A DNA stretch of 64,000 bases from Lactobacillus xylocopicola (GTDB lineage: Bacteria > Bacillota > Bacilli > Lactobacillales > Lactobacillaceae): NCBI RefSeq assembly GCF_033096005.1, contig NZ_AP026803.1:292501-356500 (forward strand). Direction: 5' to 3'. The first letter of the stretch is position 1, and each line of letters opens with the position of its first letter. Under the pieces are notes generated by a model that saw only the letters and a list, made by a program, of their open reading frames with translations, ran no database searches and was not told the DNA's origin. Of this stretch, positions 51,465 through 59,843 are shown in pieces. The position numbers were made by a program, and so were the translations under genes.

Positions 51465-52169
51465 TTGGCAAGAACAGGTTCTTTGTATTTTCAAGTAATG
51501 GAACAAATTAGACAAAATATTATTACCGGTAAATATCCAGTTAATAGTAAATTACCGAATGAATTTGAATTGAGTGAACAGTTTAACGTTAGCCGAGTGA
51601 CATTGAGAAAAGCTATCAAAGGACTGACCGATGACGGCTTGGTTGAAAAAATCCAGGGAGTAGGAACTTTTGTCCGCAAGCCGCGGAAGGTAAAAAGAAT
51701 CATTAGCTCATCTCATGCTGAAAGCTTTTCTCAAACTGCACTCAACGAAGGCTTTAAAGCAAGTGCAAAAGTAATCGAAAGTAAAGAAATCAAAACACCC
51801 AACAAGTTAAAGGAGTTGTTTAAAACTAGTAAAACCTTATTTATTGAAAGGGTCCATTTAGTTGATGAAGAACCGATTATGCTTGAGCGTAATTACTTTC
51901 CCTTGCCCCGTTTTGCCGAGCTAGAAAAAGCCGACCTGAGTAAATCACTTTATGAAGCTTTGAAGAAAAGATACCAAATAAAGAAATTAACTGCTGATGA
52001 CATGATTATCAGCGTTTCTTTAGCGAACCAGGATGAAGCTAAGCAATTGAAAAAATCAATTGGCTTCCCCCTACTCTTAGTACAAGTAAGCGTGAAAGAT
52101 GAGAATGAGCAGATTGTTCATGCGGGTAAACAATATATCGTTTCAGACAGATATGAATTTCACCTTTAA
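51465..52169 (+). CDS. GntR/UTRA regulator
   Basis: This 234-residue regulator has a winged helix (LPNEFELSEQFNVSRVTLRKAIKGLTDDGLVEKIQGVGTFV, about 25-65) and a UTRA domain (ESFSQTALNEGFKASAKVIES onward, ending VSDRYEFHL). The start is TTG 51465 after AGAGGTA. It follows the deglycase-PTS operon but has its own promoter; it may be a second regulator for that operon or control something outside the window. Confidence 0.88.
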   Translation: MARTGSLYFQVMEQIRQNIITGKYPVNSKLPNEFELSEQFNVSRVTLRKAIKGLTDDGLVEKIQGVGTFVRKPRKVKRIISSSHAESFSQTALNEGFKASAKVIESKEIKTPNKLKELFKTSKTLFIERVHLVDEEPIMLERNYFPLPRFAELEKADLSKSLYEALKKRYQIKKLTADDMIISVSLANQDEAKQLKKSIGFPLLLVQVSVKDENEQIVHAGKQYIVSDRYEFHL

Positions 52170-52338
52170 GTGGCTTGTCCTTAATTTTTAAATTGGCGTC
52201 GCAGTTGTCACCAGATAATAACTTAATTGTTAAAATACTTTTATTTTTTAGAGAGATAAGATAGCATTAACTAGTAATTAGTTTTAAAATTATAACCAAA
52301 AAGAGCCAGTTGGAAAGCATTACTCTTGAGGAAGTTCA

Positions 52339-53394
52339 ATGAAAAAAAGTAAATTTATGGTTGTCTTAGTTAATATTATTTTGTTGGTAACTATTCCCGC
52401 GCTTACTGTCGGGGAAGCTGAACCAGTATCCGCTGCCAGCATTAAAGGCTACGTTAAAGTAAAAACAAAGGGTAAAGCACAACTGTACCAAGGGTCGGGC
52501 AAACGGTCTCGATTTTACGCGGTGGCAAAACGTCAATATTCATACAGTCGTAAGAAAAAGATTGGGCAGAAAAAGCGCACTGCCTACAAGATTGGTAACA
52601 ATTCTCAGTGGATTTTGGCCAAAGATGTTAAGGTGGTAAAAAAGCAGCCAGTGAAATATGCTCAGGCCACAATGAAATTACCGCGGGGATACAACAAAAC
52701 CGACTTGTTGCAGGCATACCAGGGTAAACCGAGCAAGGCCTTTGTGAATGCTTCAATGCAGGGGATGAAGGTCAACAACTTTAGTCGCGGCAAGCTAGCA
52801 GAAAGTAAGCAAGATAACCAAACCGTGGTTAATTTGGCCAACCTTACGACAGAACAGTTGAGTGCCTTGACTACTTTCGCTTTGCGTTTAATTAATGAAG
52901 CTCGGAGTGATTTGGGCTTACGGGCTTGGGTTGAAAGTTCGGGCACACAGAAACTGGCGGCTGATATTGCCACTGAATATGCTCAGAATAAGATGACGAT
53001 TAAGGATGGTCATTATGTTGCGGGGATCGTTCGTGCTTGCCAAGCTAATGGCTTGAAACTTGATGACAACTATGTCGAGGACATGGCAGGTTTTTATAAT
53101 CAACAGCAAACAATGACCATGACCGAGTTGAAAAAGTCAGTATATTTCGGCTTGAAGCAGATGATTTTTGGTTACTCAGGTAGTAGTGAGTCAGAGCAAA
53201 GCGACCGCAGTTATTACCAGGAGTGGGGCCATGCTGGTGACTTGTTCAATACCCAGGGAACGTTGCACGATGGCGATTATAACTACTTTGGTTTTAATAT
53301 TTCGACTACCAATAATATCTGTTCGTTGCACTTTATTAGTGTACCTACGTACATCGGTAAAAATAAGCAGAATAACGTTGATTTTAAGCCATAA
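52339..53394 (+). CDS. Secreted SLAP plus SEC10/PgrA-type (CAP-like) surface protein
   Basis: A 351-residue exported protein. Signal peptide about 1-34 (cleavage near VSAAS). Residues about 35-100 form a basic SLAP-like module (KGKAQLYQGSGKRSRFYAVAK, then WILAKDVKV). The rest (about 170-345) resembles the SEC10/PgrA surface-exclusion domain: TTFALRLINEARSDLGLRAW, a His in KDGHYVAGI and YQEWGHAGDLFNT, a CAP-like fold. Here the anchor module is N-terminal, unlike the C-terminal ones at 9567 and 32628. ATG follows GAGGAAG. Confidence 0.82.
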   Translation: MKKSKFMVVLVNIILLVTIPALTVGEAEPVSAASIKGYVKVKTKGKAQLYQGSGKRSRFYAVAKRQYSYSRKKKIGQKKRTAYKIGNNSQWILAKDVKVVKKQPVKYAQATMKLPRGYNKTDLLQAYQGKPSKAFVNASMQGMKVNNFSRGKLAESKQDNQTVVNLANLTTEQLSALTTFALRLINEARSDLGLRAWVESSGTQKLAADIATEYAQNKMTIKDGHYVAGIVRACQANGLKLDDNYVEDMAGFYNQQQTMTMTELKKSVYFGLKQMIFGYSGSSESEQSDRSYYQEWGHAGDLFNTQGTLHDGDYNYFGFNISTTNNICSLHFISVPTYIGKNKQNNVDFKP

Positions 53395-53418
53395 TAATAA
53401 CTTTTGAAGGTGAAAGAG

Positions 53419-53933
53419 ATGGCAATTTATATTCTTTAACTCAAGGCCGTGATTTGACTAGGATAATGGCGATTATTGATGAAGCCAAGGAGTTGTTAAA
53501 AAAAGACGGCAGTCCGCAATGGCAAAATGGCAACCCTAATCACGCAATATTGGCAGCTGATATTGTCCAGGAGCAAGCGTATTGCTTGATGGTTGATCAA
53601 GCTGTAGCGGGGGTTGCAGCCTTAGTTGCGGGACCTGAGCCAAATTACGACCGGATTGATGGCGCCTGGCAGAATACAACAGACCAGTATGCGACAATCC
53701 ATCGCATAGCAATTTCTGGTAAATATCGTGGGCAACACCTTAGTCAGTTTTTCCTGTCGAATTTACTTTCACGTGGTCTGCTACTGGGAATTCATAATTT
53801 CAGAATTGATACTCATGCAGATAACCAACGCATGCAAGCCCTAATTAGCAAGGTGGGTTTCCAATATCGCGGGACGGTTTGGGTTGACCAGACTGCAGAT
53901 GGTGCTAGATACGCCTATGAACTCAACTTATGA
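53419..53933 (+). CDS. GNAT N-acetyltransferase with probable N-terminal frameshift
   Basis: From 53454 the frame encodes a GNAT: RIMAIIDEAKELLKKDGSPQW, the acetyl-CoA loop GKYRGQHLSQFF, and NFRIDTHADNQRMQALISKVGF. The best start, ATG 53419 after AAGGTGA, runs MAIYIL then TAA in another frame. Adding one base after ATTC (near 53433) joins the two into MAIYIRLTQGRDLTRIMA, which is the expected N-terminus, so a one-base deletion or read error is likely. As it stands, translation could begin only at TTG 53454 or ATG 53466, without the first strand. Confidence 0.78.
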
Positions 53934-54021
53934 CCAGAAAATTTGGTTTTTGCTTGACTTAAAGTAGGAAATTTTTTATACTATTTGAAGTTGAGAAAGC
54001 AAGTAAAAGCTCAGCTGGAAT

Positions 54022-54093
54022 TGGGTTATAGCCAAGCGGTAAGGCACTAGTTTTTGGTACTAGTATGCGCTGGTTCGAATCCAGCTAACCCAA
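54022..54093 (+). tRNA. tRNA-Gln (TTG), copy 1
   Basis: A 72-base cloverleaf with acceptor arms TGGGTTA and TAACCCA, anticodon stem CTAGT/ACTAG and loop TTTTGGT giving TTG. It is identical to the copy at 56438. CCA is not encoded. Confidence 0.96.
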
Positions 54094-54117
54094 TTGTTCT
54101 TACGAACACCCAACCCG

Positions 54118-54152
54118 AAAAAAGCAGTTCTGTTTCAAGAACTGCTTTTTTT
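54118..54152 (+). terminator. Terminator after tRNA-Gln copy 1
   Basis: AAAAAAGCAGTTC pairs with GAACTGCTTTTTT around TGTTTCAA. Confidence 0.93.
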
Positions 54153-54296
54153 ATTTTTTAAAAGTGGTGTGATACAAGCAGAAAGTTGTCTTTAGGAGTT
54201 TGGGGGTATTTTCAAATTGTCTAAATAGGGTTAAGATAGCCTCTATAATTTACTATTAGACAAGTAGAATTTGATAGAGGTTTCACAATTAAAACA

Positions 54297-55013
54297 ATGA
54301 ATGGCGTTCAAGCAAAGACCGTCGTGTTCGGCCATCGCGGGTACCCAGCTAAGTTCGCTGAAAATTCCTTTGAAGGCTTCCGTTATGCCATTGAAAACGG
54401 CGCAGAGGGCGTTGAATTTGATGTTCATCTGACCAAGGATGGAGTACCAGTGGTAATGCATGATGAACGGGTTGACCGCACGACCGACGGCACAGGCTAT
54501 ATTAAAGACTTCACCCTAAAGGCGTTACAGCGCTTGCACCTGACTAATGGTGAGCCTATTCCTGAACTTGAAGAAGTATTTAAGCTTCTTAATGAACGGG
54601 ATATTATGATTAATTTGGAATTTAAAACCAGTATTGTGCACTATCAGGGCATCGAAAAAATTGTCCTGAAACTGGCGGAGCGGTACAACTTTGTCTACCC
54701 CATTATTTATTCTTCCTTTGACTATGTCACTTTAAAAAATTGTCAGGAAGTTGATGCCAGCCAAATTTATTGTTATCTGACTGATGCGGACATTACCAAT
54801 TCAGCCAAATTAATTAAGGACAATGACTTTGCCGGTATTCATCCGGGGAAATTACTGAATGCCCAAGAAGAGATTATTCAACGCGTGTGGACAGTGGATG
54901 ATCCGCAAACCGCCAAAAAGTATTTTCAGCAGCGGATTGCTGGTATTTTTACTAATGATTTTCCGCTTATGACCCAGTTACGCAATGAAGTACAAGAGCA
55001 GGGCAAGTTTTAA
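54297..55013 (+). CDS. Glycerophosphodiester phosphodiesterase
   Basis: The 238-residue cytoplasmic GDPD hydrolyses glycerophosphodiesters to glycerol-3-P and an alcohol. Catalytic features are the early FGHRGYPAKFAENSFEGF (His and Arg-Gly), GVEFDVHLTKDGVPVVMHD with the metal-binding Glu-Asp-His, and FTNDFP at the C-terminus. ATG 54297 is the only standard start, but the AGAGG ribosome site (54276-54280) lies 16 bases away and better fits an in-frame ATT at 54288. No neighbour shows a special link. Confidence 0.92.
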   Translation: MNGVQAKTVVFGHRGYPAKFAENSFEGFRYAIENGAEGVEFDVHLTKDGVPVVMHDERVDRTTDGTGYIKDFTLKALQRLHLTNGEPIPELEEVFKLLNERDIMINLEFKTSIVHYQGIEKIVLKLAERYNFVYPIIYSSFDYVTLKNCQEVDASQIYCYLTDADITNSAKLIKDNDFAGIHPGKLLNAQEEIIQRVWTVDDPQTAKKYFQQRIAGIFTNDFPLMTQLRNEVQEQGKF

Positions 55014-55106
55014 AAATAAATAAATAAAAAATAAATAAGTATGTTAAAATCGGTCTAATGATAATATAATTTACCTAAGTAGATATACAGAAAGTTTGGT
55101 GAAAAG

Positions 55107-56288
55107 ATGGTTAATCTTAAAAAATATATGCGTAAGGGCTTAGCCGAGGTCGAACCGAATCCGATTCTAAAATTTGCGGATTATGCTGGTAAAATCCCCG
55201 ATGTGGTTAAATTCACTTTGGGGGAACCCGATTTTAATACGCCCGACCACATTAAGGAAGCTGCTAAGCAGTCAATCGCAGACAACCGTTCCCACTATGC
55301 TCCGTCTAATGGAACAATGGGCTTAAGGACTGCAGTTAGCAACTTTTTACGCCATAAATATGGTCAAGAGTATGATCCGGCTACTGAGGTTTTAGTCACT
55401 ACCGGGGTTACGGAGTCAATCTTTGACACGGTCATGGCTACGCTGAATCCTGGCGATGTGATGGTTGTTCCAACCCCAATGTTTTCGCTCTATATGTCAG
55501 ATGAAAGTGTCATTAATGAAGGTGTGGAAGTTGTTGAAGTGGATACTTCGAACACCCAGTTCAAGCTGACACCTGAACAGTTGCAGGAAGTGCTTGATCA
55601 ATATGGTGACCGGGTGCGGATGCTAGTGATGAACTATCCCACTAATCCAACTGGAGTAATGTACAGTCAAAAGGAACTTGATGACTTAGCCGCTGTTATC
55701 AGAAACAAGCCAATTTTTGCCTTGTGTGATGAAATATACAGTGAGCTCAACTATGACCAGCCCCATGCTTCGATGGAGAAGTCACTGCATGACCAGGTAA
55801 TCCTGATGAATGGCGTGTCTAAGGCTTGGGCAATGACTGGTTATCGGATAGGAATTGTTTGTGCGCCCAAAGATATTTTGCTCGAGATTGCGAAAGTGCA
55901 CCAGGCGGTCGTGACGACCGAACCAACCCCAATGCAAGATGCGGCTGAAGAAGCGTTTGCTAATGGGATGGATGATGCTGTACCAATGAAGGCTGAATTT
56001 AAGAAACGGCGCGATGTATTGTATGAAGGTTTAATGAAGCTGGGCTTTAAATGCGTCAAGCCGCAAGGGGCATTCTACTTATTTGCTAAAATTCCAGCTC
56101 ACTTGGAACAGGATGATACTAAATTTATTTATGACTTAGTCGACCAAGCGCGCGTGGCAGTTACAGCCGGGTCTTGCTTTGACAAGGGGGGAGCTGGTTA
56201 TGTCCGTTTCTCCTATGCGGTTTCAATGCCACAGATCAAAGAGGGCTTGCGGCGACTTGAGCAATATATGCGGGAAATTAAGCAATAA
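55107..56288 (+). CDS. Class I/II PLP aminotransferase (PatA/AraT-like)
   Basis: The 393-residue fold-type I aminotransferase has the Schiff-base Lys in NGVSKAWAMTGYRIG (about 235-249), the NYPTNPTG motif (about 175), DEIYSELNY and the C-terminal FSYAVSMP with the substrate-binding Arg in YVRFSYA. It resembles aromatic or N-acetyl-diaminopimelate aminotransferases, and either amino-acid catabolism or lysine synthesis is possible. ATG 55107 follows AGAAAGTTTGGTG. Single gene. Confidence 0.9.
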   Translation: MVNLKKYMRKGLAEVEPNPILKFADYAGKIPDVVKFTLGEPDFNTPDHIKEAAKQSIADNRSHYAPSNGTMGLRTAVSNFLRHKYGQEYDPATEVLVTTGVTESIFDTVMATLNPGDVMVVPTPMFSLYMSDESVINEGVEVVEVDTSNTQFKLTPEQLQEVLDQYGDRVRMLVMNYPTNPTGVMYSQKELDDLAAVIRNKPIFALCDEIYSELNYDQPHASMEKSLHDQVILMNGVSKAWAMTGYRIGIVCAPKDILLEIAKVHQAVVTTEPTPMQDAAEEAFANGMDDAVPMKAEFKKRRDVLYEGLMKLGFKCVKPQGAFYLFAKIPAHLEQDDTKFIYDLVDQARVAVTAGSCFDKGGAGYVRFSYAVSMPQIKEGLRRLEQYMREIKQ

Positions 56289-56348
56289 TCAGCAAATTAA
56301 GGCTTGCAATCATGCACGTTTTTCGGTAAGATAATTATCGTGCATGAC

Positions 56349-56430
56349 GGAGGAGTAGCGAAGTGGCTAAACGCGGCGGTCTGTAAAACCGCTCTCTCTG
56401 AGTTCGGCGGTTCGAATCCACCCTCCTCCA
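56349..56430 (+). tRNA. tRNA-Tyr (GTA)
   Basis: An 82-base class II tRNA with acceptor arms GGAGGAG and CTCCTCC, anticodon loop CTGTAAA giving GTA, and a variable arm CTCTCTCTGAG. The TTCGAAT T-loop is normal. It is 7 bases before tRNA-Gln copy 2. Confidence 0.97.
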
Positions 56431-56437
56431 TTATCAC

Positions 56438-56509
56438 TGGGTTATAGCCAAGCGGTAAGGCACTAGTTTTTGGTACTAGTATGCGCTGGTTCGAATCCAG
56501 CTAACCCAA
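56438..56509 (+). tRNA. tRNA-Gln (TTG), copy 2
   Basis: Base for base identical to the tRNA at 54022-54093, including the AATT after the acceptor arm. Probably co-transcribed with tRNA-Tyr. Confidence 0.96.
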
Positions 56510-56524
56510 TTAAATTATAAAATC

Positions 56525-56550
56525 AAGGCAGCTAGAGTAGTTGCCTTTTT
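56525..56550 (+). terminator. Terminator after the tRNA-Tyr/Gln pair
   Basis: GGCAGCTA pairs with TAGTTGCC (one G-T pair) around GAG, then TTTTT. Confidence 0.85.
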
Positions 56551-56668
56551 ACTTGCTTGTCTTGGGGCGGGACTTGAACTTAAATAATCTAAAATCCGTA
56601 ATTTCCGCTAAAGCCAAAAAGATAGTACAATAGTAGCTAGTTTACTCCTCGAGTAAGAAAGGAATTTT

Positions 56669-57784
56669 ATGGCGAGACTAATTAAAGTTGGTGCTGGTGG
56701 CGGAGAAATAAACTGGCATGATGCTCTCAAGGACATGCAGGCTGACGATGTCTTGTTCTTAGAACCCGGTTTTTATGAACTACCGCAGGGACGCTACTTA
56801 GCTGACATTACGATTAAGGGTACTGGAAATTTACCTGAAGATACGACGATTTTGGGCAGTGTTAACGTTGACGCTGGTAGTCAATTTGTCAATCTAGAAA
56901 ACCTCTGCATTAATACTAATGAAGATGCTAATAGTCTCTTTGTGCCGACTGAGGCTAATACTTATCTTACTTTGCGTAATTGTGTGGTTAAGGGCTTTGG
57001 CGGTGATACTGCAGCGATTGCTGCTAATGGCAAAATCACGCTGGAGCTTTTTTCAACCATGATTTTAAATGGTTCGGTTTCGCTGTTTGCCAATGCCAAT
57101 TTTCGTTTGGAAATGAATGATTCAGCCATTGATAATATTTCTGAGCAGTTCGGAGCTTTGGCAATAGAAGGGCATGGTACTGCGATTATCAATAACTCGC
57201 GTATTAACGGTAGTATTGATACCTTTAAAAAGTGCAATGCTGAGGTCAATCTTAATAATGCGGTAGTAAATTCCCTCTTAGTTCAAGGGCAGGTTTGGTT
57301 AAACATGCTTAACAGCAAGGTTTTACTAGCTGATGACGCTAGTACATACATTACGGATGAGGCTTGGGTCAATATTGTTGGCTCTGACTTTAAGGGCGGG
57401 GTTTATTTAGATAAGCAACCTCATGTGATTATCCAGAATAGTCAAATTAACCGGCTGATTGCCGTTGAGCGCACTAAACTGACCATGGCTAATGCGGTTA
57501 TCGAAAATCATGCCGACTTTCAAAACGAGGCAGAATGCGACGCTCGTCGAGTTACCTTTAATGGTGGAAACGAATATCAATACTTTTTGGCGTTAAGTGA
57601 CCGGGCTCATCTGCTTGGACATGATTTAATCCTCAATTCTAATGGGGCTGATCTAGCCATGAAAAACGCTGCTTGGATGCAGGCCAGTGTCCTTGCTACT
57701 AGTGATGACTCGATTACGGTTGAATGCAGCCACAAAGCTAAACTCAGTCTTCTGGGGATGAAATGGACCACTAGAAAAAAATAG
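56669..57784 (+). CDS. Cytosolic right-handed beta-helix protein, unknown function
   Basis: The 371-residue protein has no signal peptide or membrane helix. From about residue 40 it consists of short repeating strands with Asn ladders (FVNLENLCINTN, TLRNCVVKGFG, AEVNLNNAVVNSLLVQGQVWLNMLNSKVLL pattern), the form of a pectate-lyase-like parallel beta helix. No catalytic residues of polysaccharide lyases are evident. ATG 56669 follows GAAAGGAA. It stands alone between tRNAs and a GntR gene; a scaffold or binding role is a guess. Confidence 0.75.
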   Translation: MARLIKVGAGGGEINWHDALKDMQADDVLFLEPGFYELPQGRYLADITIKGTGNLPEDTTILGSVNVDAGSQFVNLENLCINTNEDANSLFVPTEANTYLTLRNCVVKGFGGDTAAIAANGKITLELFSTMILNGSVSLFANANFRLEMNDSAIDNISEQFGALAIEGHGTAIINNSRINGSIDTFKKCNAEVNLNNAVVNSLLVQGQVWLNMLNSKVLLADDASTYITDEAWVNIVGSDFKGGVYLDKQPHVIIQNSQINRLIAVERTKLTMANAVIENHADFQNEAECDARRVTFNGGNEYQYFLALSDRAHLLGHDLILNSNGADLAMKNAAWMQASVLATSDDSITVECSHKAKLSLLGMKWTTRKK

Positions 57785-57865
57785 CCCTTAAAGCAGTTCG
57801 CTTTAAAGCTGTACAAAATAGACCAATTTGGATTATAATTGAAGACATAAGCGGAGGTGCCTTTA

Positions 57866-58564
57866 ATGAAAGAACCCATGTACATCAAAATTCATAACCA
57901 GATTAAACGTGAAATTGAAGACCATGTATACCGCGTCGGCAGCAGAATACCGGCTGAGCGGCAGCTTGCGCAGAAGTTTGGGGTTTCACGCATGACTCTG
58001 CGGCAGGCAATTAAAACGCTAGAAGATGAAGGGATTTTAGAGCAACGGTTGGGAAGTGGCACTTATGTAGCCAACCAAAAGGTGCAGGAAAAGATGTCGG
58101 GAATTATGTCTTTTACTGAAATCACCCACGCCAATGGTCAAGCACCCTCCAGCAAGCTGATTTCTTACCGGGTGGGTAAGCCTTCCCTGTCGGAGACCGA
58201 GCGGCTCAACCTCGATGACGACCAGGAAGTCCTGCGCATGGAACGAATTCGTTATGCGGATGATGTACCAATTTGTTATGAGGTAGTCAGCATTCCACAC
58301 CGCTTAATTGAAAAGTTGTCAAAGGCCGAGATATCGGCCCACTTGTACCAGACCCTTGAGCAGAACGGTTACCAGATTGGGCGGGTAACCGAGCATATTT
58401 CAGCTGCTGTTGCAACGGAAAATGCCGCTCGTCTACTTGATGCGAAAAAGGGTGAGGCCTTAATTACGCGCCTGCAAGTTACGGAGCTGTCTACGGGGGA
58501 GCCGTTTGAATATACGCGGGCTAGCTATGTGGCTGATCGCTTTGAATTTACTTTTTCGAAATAA
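57866..58564 (+). CDS. GntR/UTRA regulator
   Basis: The 232-residue regulator has a winged helix (IPAERQLAQKFGVSRMTLRQAIKTLEDEGILEQRLGSGTYVA, about 27-68) and a UTRA domain (GIMSFTEITHANGQAPSSKL onward). ATG 57866 follows GGAGGTG by 6 bases; the upstream GTG at 57857 is inside that site. The upstream neighbour has a separate promoter. Effector and targets are unknown; this one differs from the other three GntR proteins in the window in its strongly acidic C-terminal half. Confidence 0.9.
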   Translation: MKEPMYIKIHNQIKREIEDHVYRVGSRIPAERQLAQKFGVSRMTLRQAIKTLEDEGILEQRLGSGTYVANQKVQEKMSGIMSFTEITHANGQAPSSKLISYRVGKPSLSETERLNLDDDQEVLRMERIRYADDVPICYEVVSIPHRLIEKLSKAEISAHLYQTLEQNGYQIGRVTEHISAAVATENAARLLDAKKGEALITRLQVTELSTGEPFEYTRASYVADRFEFTFSK

Positions 58565-58567
58565 AAC

Positions 58568-58606
58568 AAAAACTCTGAACTAGTGTTGTGTTAGTTCAGA
58601 GTTTTT
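58568..58606. terminator. Terminator shared by the GntR gene and tagD
   Basis: AAAAACTCTGAACTA pairs with TAGTTCAGAGTTTTT around GTGTTGTGT. Its last bases overlap the tagD stop codon. Confidence 0.93.
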
Positions 58607-58991
58607 ATTTAAGGTCATCTTTAATTTTACTAGTGGAAATGCCGGGGGTGCGTGCCAGGTAGACCACCTCACAAGCAGGCTTTAAAAAGTCGAACTGGCC
58701 TCGCCAGTCGTCCCCCATCACAAAGGCATCGATGCCATATTTCTGGATATCGGTGGCTTTTTGGTCCCAATTCTGTTCGGGAATAACTTCATCAACGTAG
58801 CGGATGGCTTCAAGGATATACTTGCGTTCAGCATAAGTATTATATGCTTCTTTGTGTTTTTGGAGTTCATTGAACTGATCAGTTGAAAGACCAACGATAA
58901 GATAGTCACCTAGCTCCTTGGCCCGTTTTAGCAGGCGTACATGGCCATAATGCAATAAGTCAAATGTTCCATAAGTGATAACTTTTTTCAT
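58605..58991 (-). CDS. tagD: Glycerol-3-phosphate cytidylyltransferase (TagD)
   Basis: The 128-residue enzyme makes CDP-glycerol for wall teichoic acid from CTP and glycerol-3-P. It has the nucleotidyl-transferase HxGH motif in YGTFDLLHYGHVRLLKRAK (about 6-24), the YAERKYILEAIRYVD region and the RTPGISTSKIK (ISTS) motif. ATG 58991 follows GAGGGAGATC; the longer frame to 59027 lacks support. It is divergent from the tagA-like gene at 59109, matching the divergent tag arrangement in other Firmicutes. Confidence 0.95.
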   Translation of the reverse strand: MKKVITYGTFDLLHYGHVRLLKRAKELGDYLIVGLSTDQFNELQKHKEAYNTYAERKYILEAIRYVDEVIPEQNWDQKATDIQKYGIDAFVMGDDWRGQFDFLKPACEVVYLARTPGISTSKIKDDLK

Positions 58992-59108
58992 TTTATGATC
59001 TCCCTCGTGTTTAGCTAATATTATCATATTATAGAAAAAGGTTAAACATGTGCCCTAGAGCCTAATTGTTTGCTAAAATAAAGTAAATTAAACGCAAAGG
59101 TGATTGTC

Positions 59109-59840
59109 ATGGATAAAGTAAATGTTTTGGGTGTTGATTTTGATAATAAAAGTTTTAAGCAATTTCAATCTGAATTTAGCAACCGCATTGACTCACATCA
59201 ATCAACTTTGGTTGTAACTGCAAATCCCGAAATCGTAATGACAGCGAATGAAAACCCTGAATTTATGAAAATTTTGCGGCGTACGGCGGACTATATTACC
59301 CCTGATGGTATTGGTATTATCAAGGCAGGCAAGATTCTTGGCACACCGCTAAAAGAACGCGTTACAGGTTATGACTTGTTTGTCTGGTTACTTAAAGTGG
59401 CAAATGAACAGAAGTTGCGAATTTATTTAGTTGGCGCCAAACCAGAAGTGCTGGCGGCCGTGCAGGAGCGAATCGGTCGTGAGTATGGCGGTATTGACTT
59501 GGTGGGAGCAGAAGATGGGTATTTTGATGACGATTTAGAAATTATCGCCTATCAGATTAAGCAAAAACAGCCAGACCTGGTTTTTGCAGCCCTAGGTTCA
59601 CCGCGTCAGGAGCAACTATTGACTCTCCTGCGTAGGGACCGACTAGCCGCTTTAATGATGGGGGTTGGCGGTAGCTTTGATGTTTTTTCAGGAAAGGTCA
59701 AGCGGGCCCCGCAATTTTGGCAGAAGCTGCATTTGGAGTGGCTTTACCGCTTGCTAAAAAATCCGCGTCGTTTCAAGCGAATACTGGTTTTACCGCAATT
59801 TGTGCTTGAAGTGTACCATTCAAGAACAGGGAAGAGATAA
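59109..59840 (+). CDS. tagA: WecG/TagA/CpsF family glycosyltransferase
   Basis: This 243-residue enzyme adds N-acetylmannosamine to lipid-linked GlcNAc in the teichoic acid linkage unit. Characteristic segments are VVTANPEIVMTANENPEF with the catalytic Asp region TADYITPDGIGIIKAGKILG, the RVTGYDLF motif and LVFAALGSPRQEQ. ATG 59109 lies after AAAGGTG; the GTG at 59100 is part of that site. It is 3 bases from the GT4 gene and divergent from tagD, so a teichoic or surface-polymer role is likely. Confidence 0.92.
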   Translation: MDKVNVLGVDFDNKSFKQFQSEFSNRIDSHQSTLVVTANPEIVMTANENPEFMKILRRTADYITPDGIGIIKAGKILGTPLKERVTGYDLFVWLLKVANEQKLRIYLVGAKPEVLAAVQERIGREYGGIDLVGAEDGYFDDDLEIIAYQIKQKQPDLVFAALGSPRQEQLLTLLRRDRLAALMMGVGGSFDVFSGKVKRAPQFWQKLHLEWLYRLLKNPRRFKRILVLPQFVLEVYHSRTGKR

Positions 59841-59843
59841 AGT

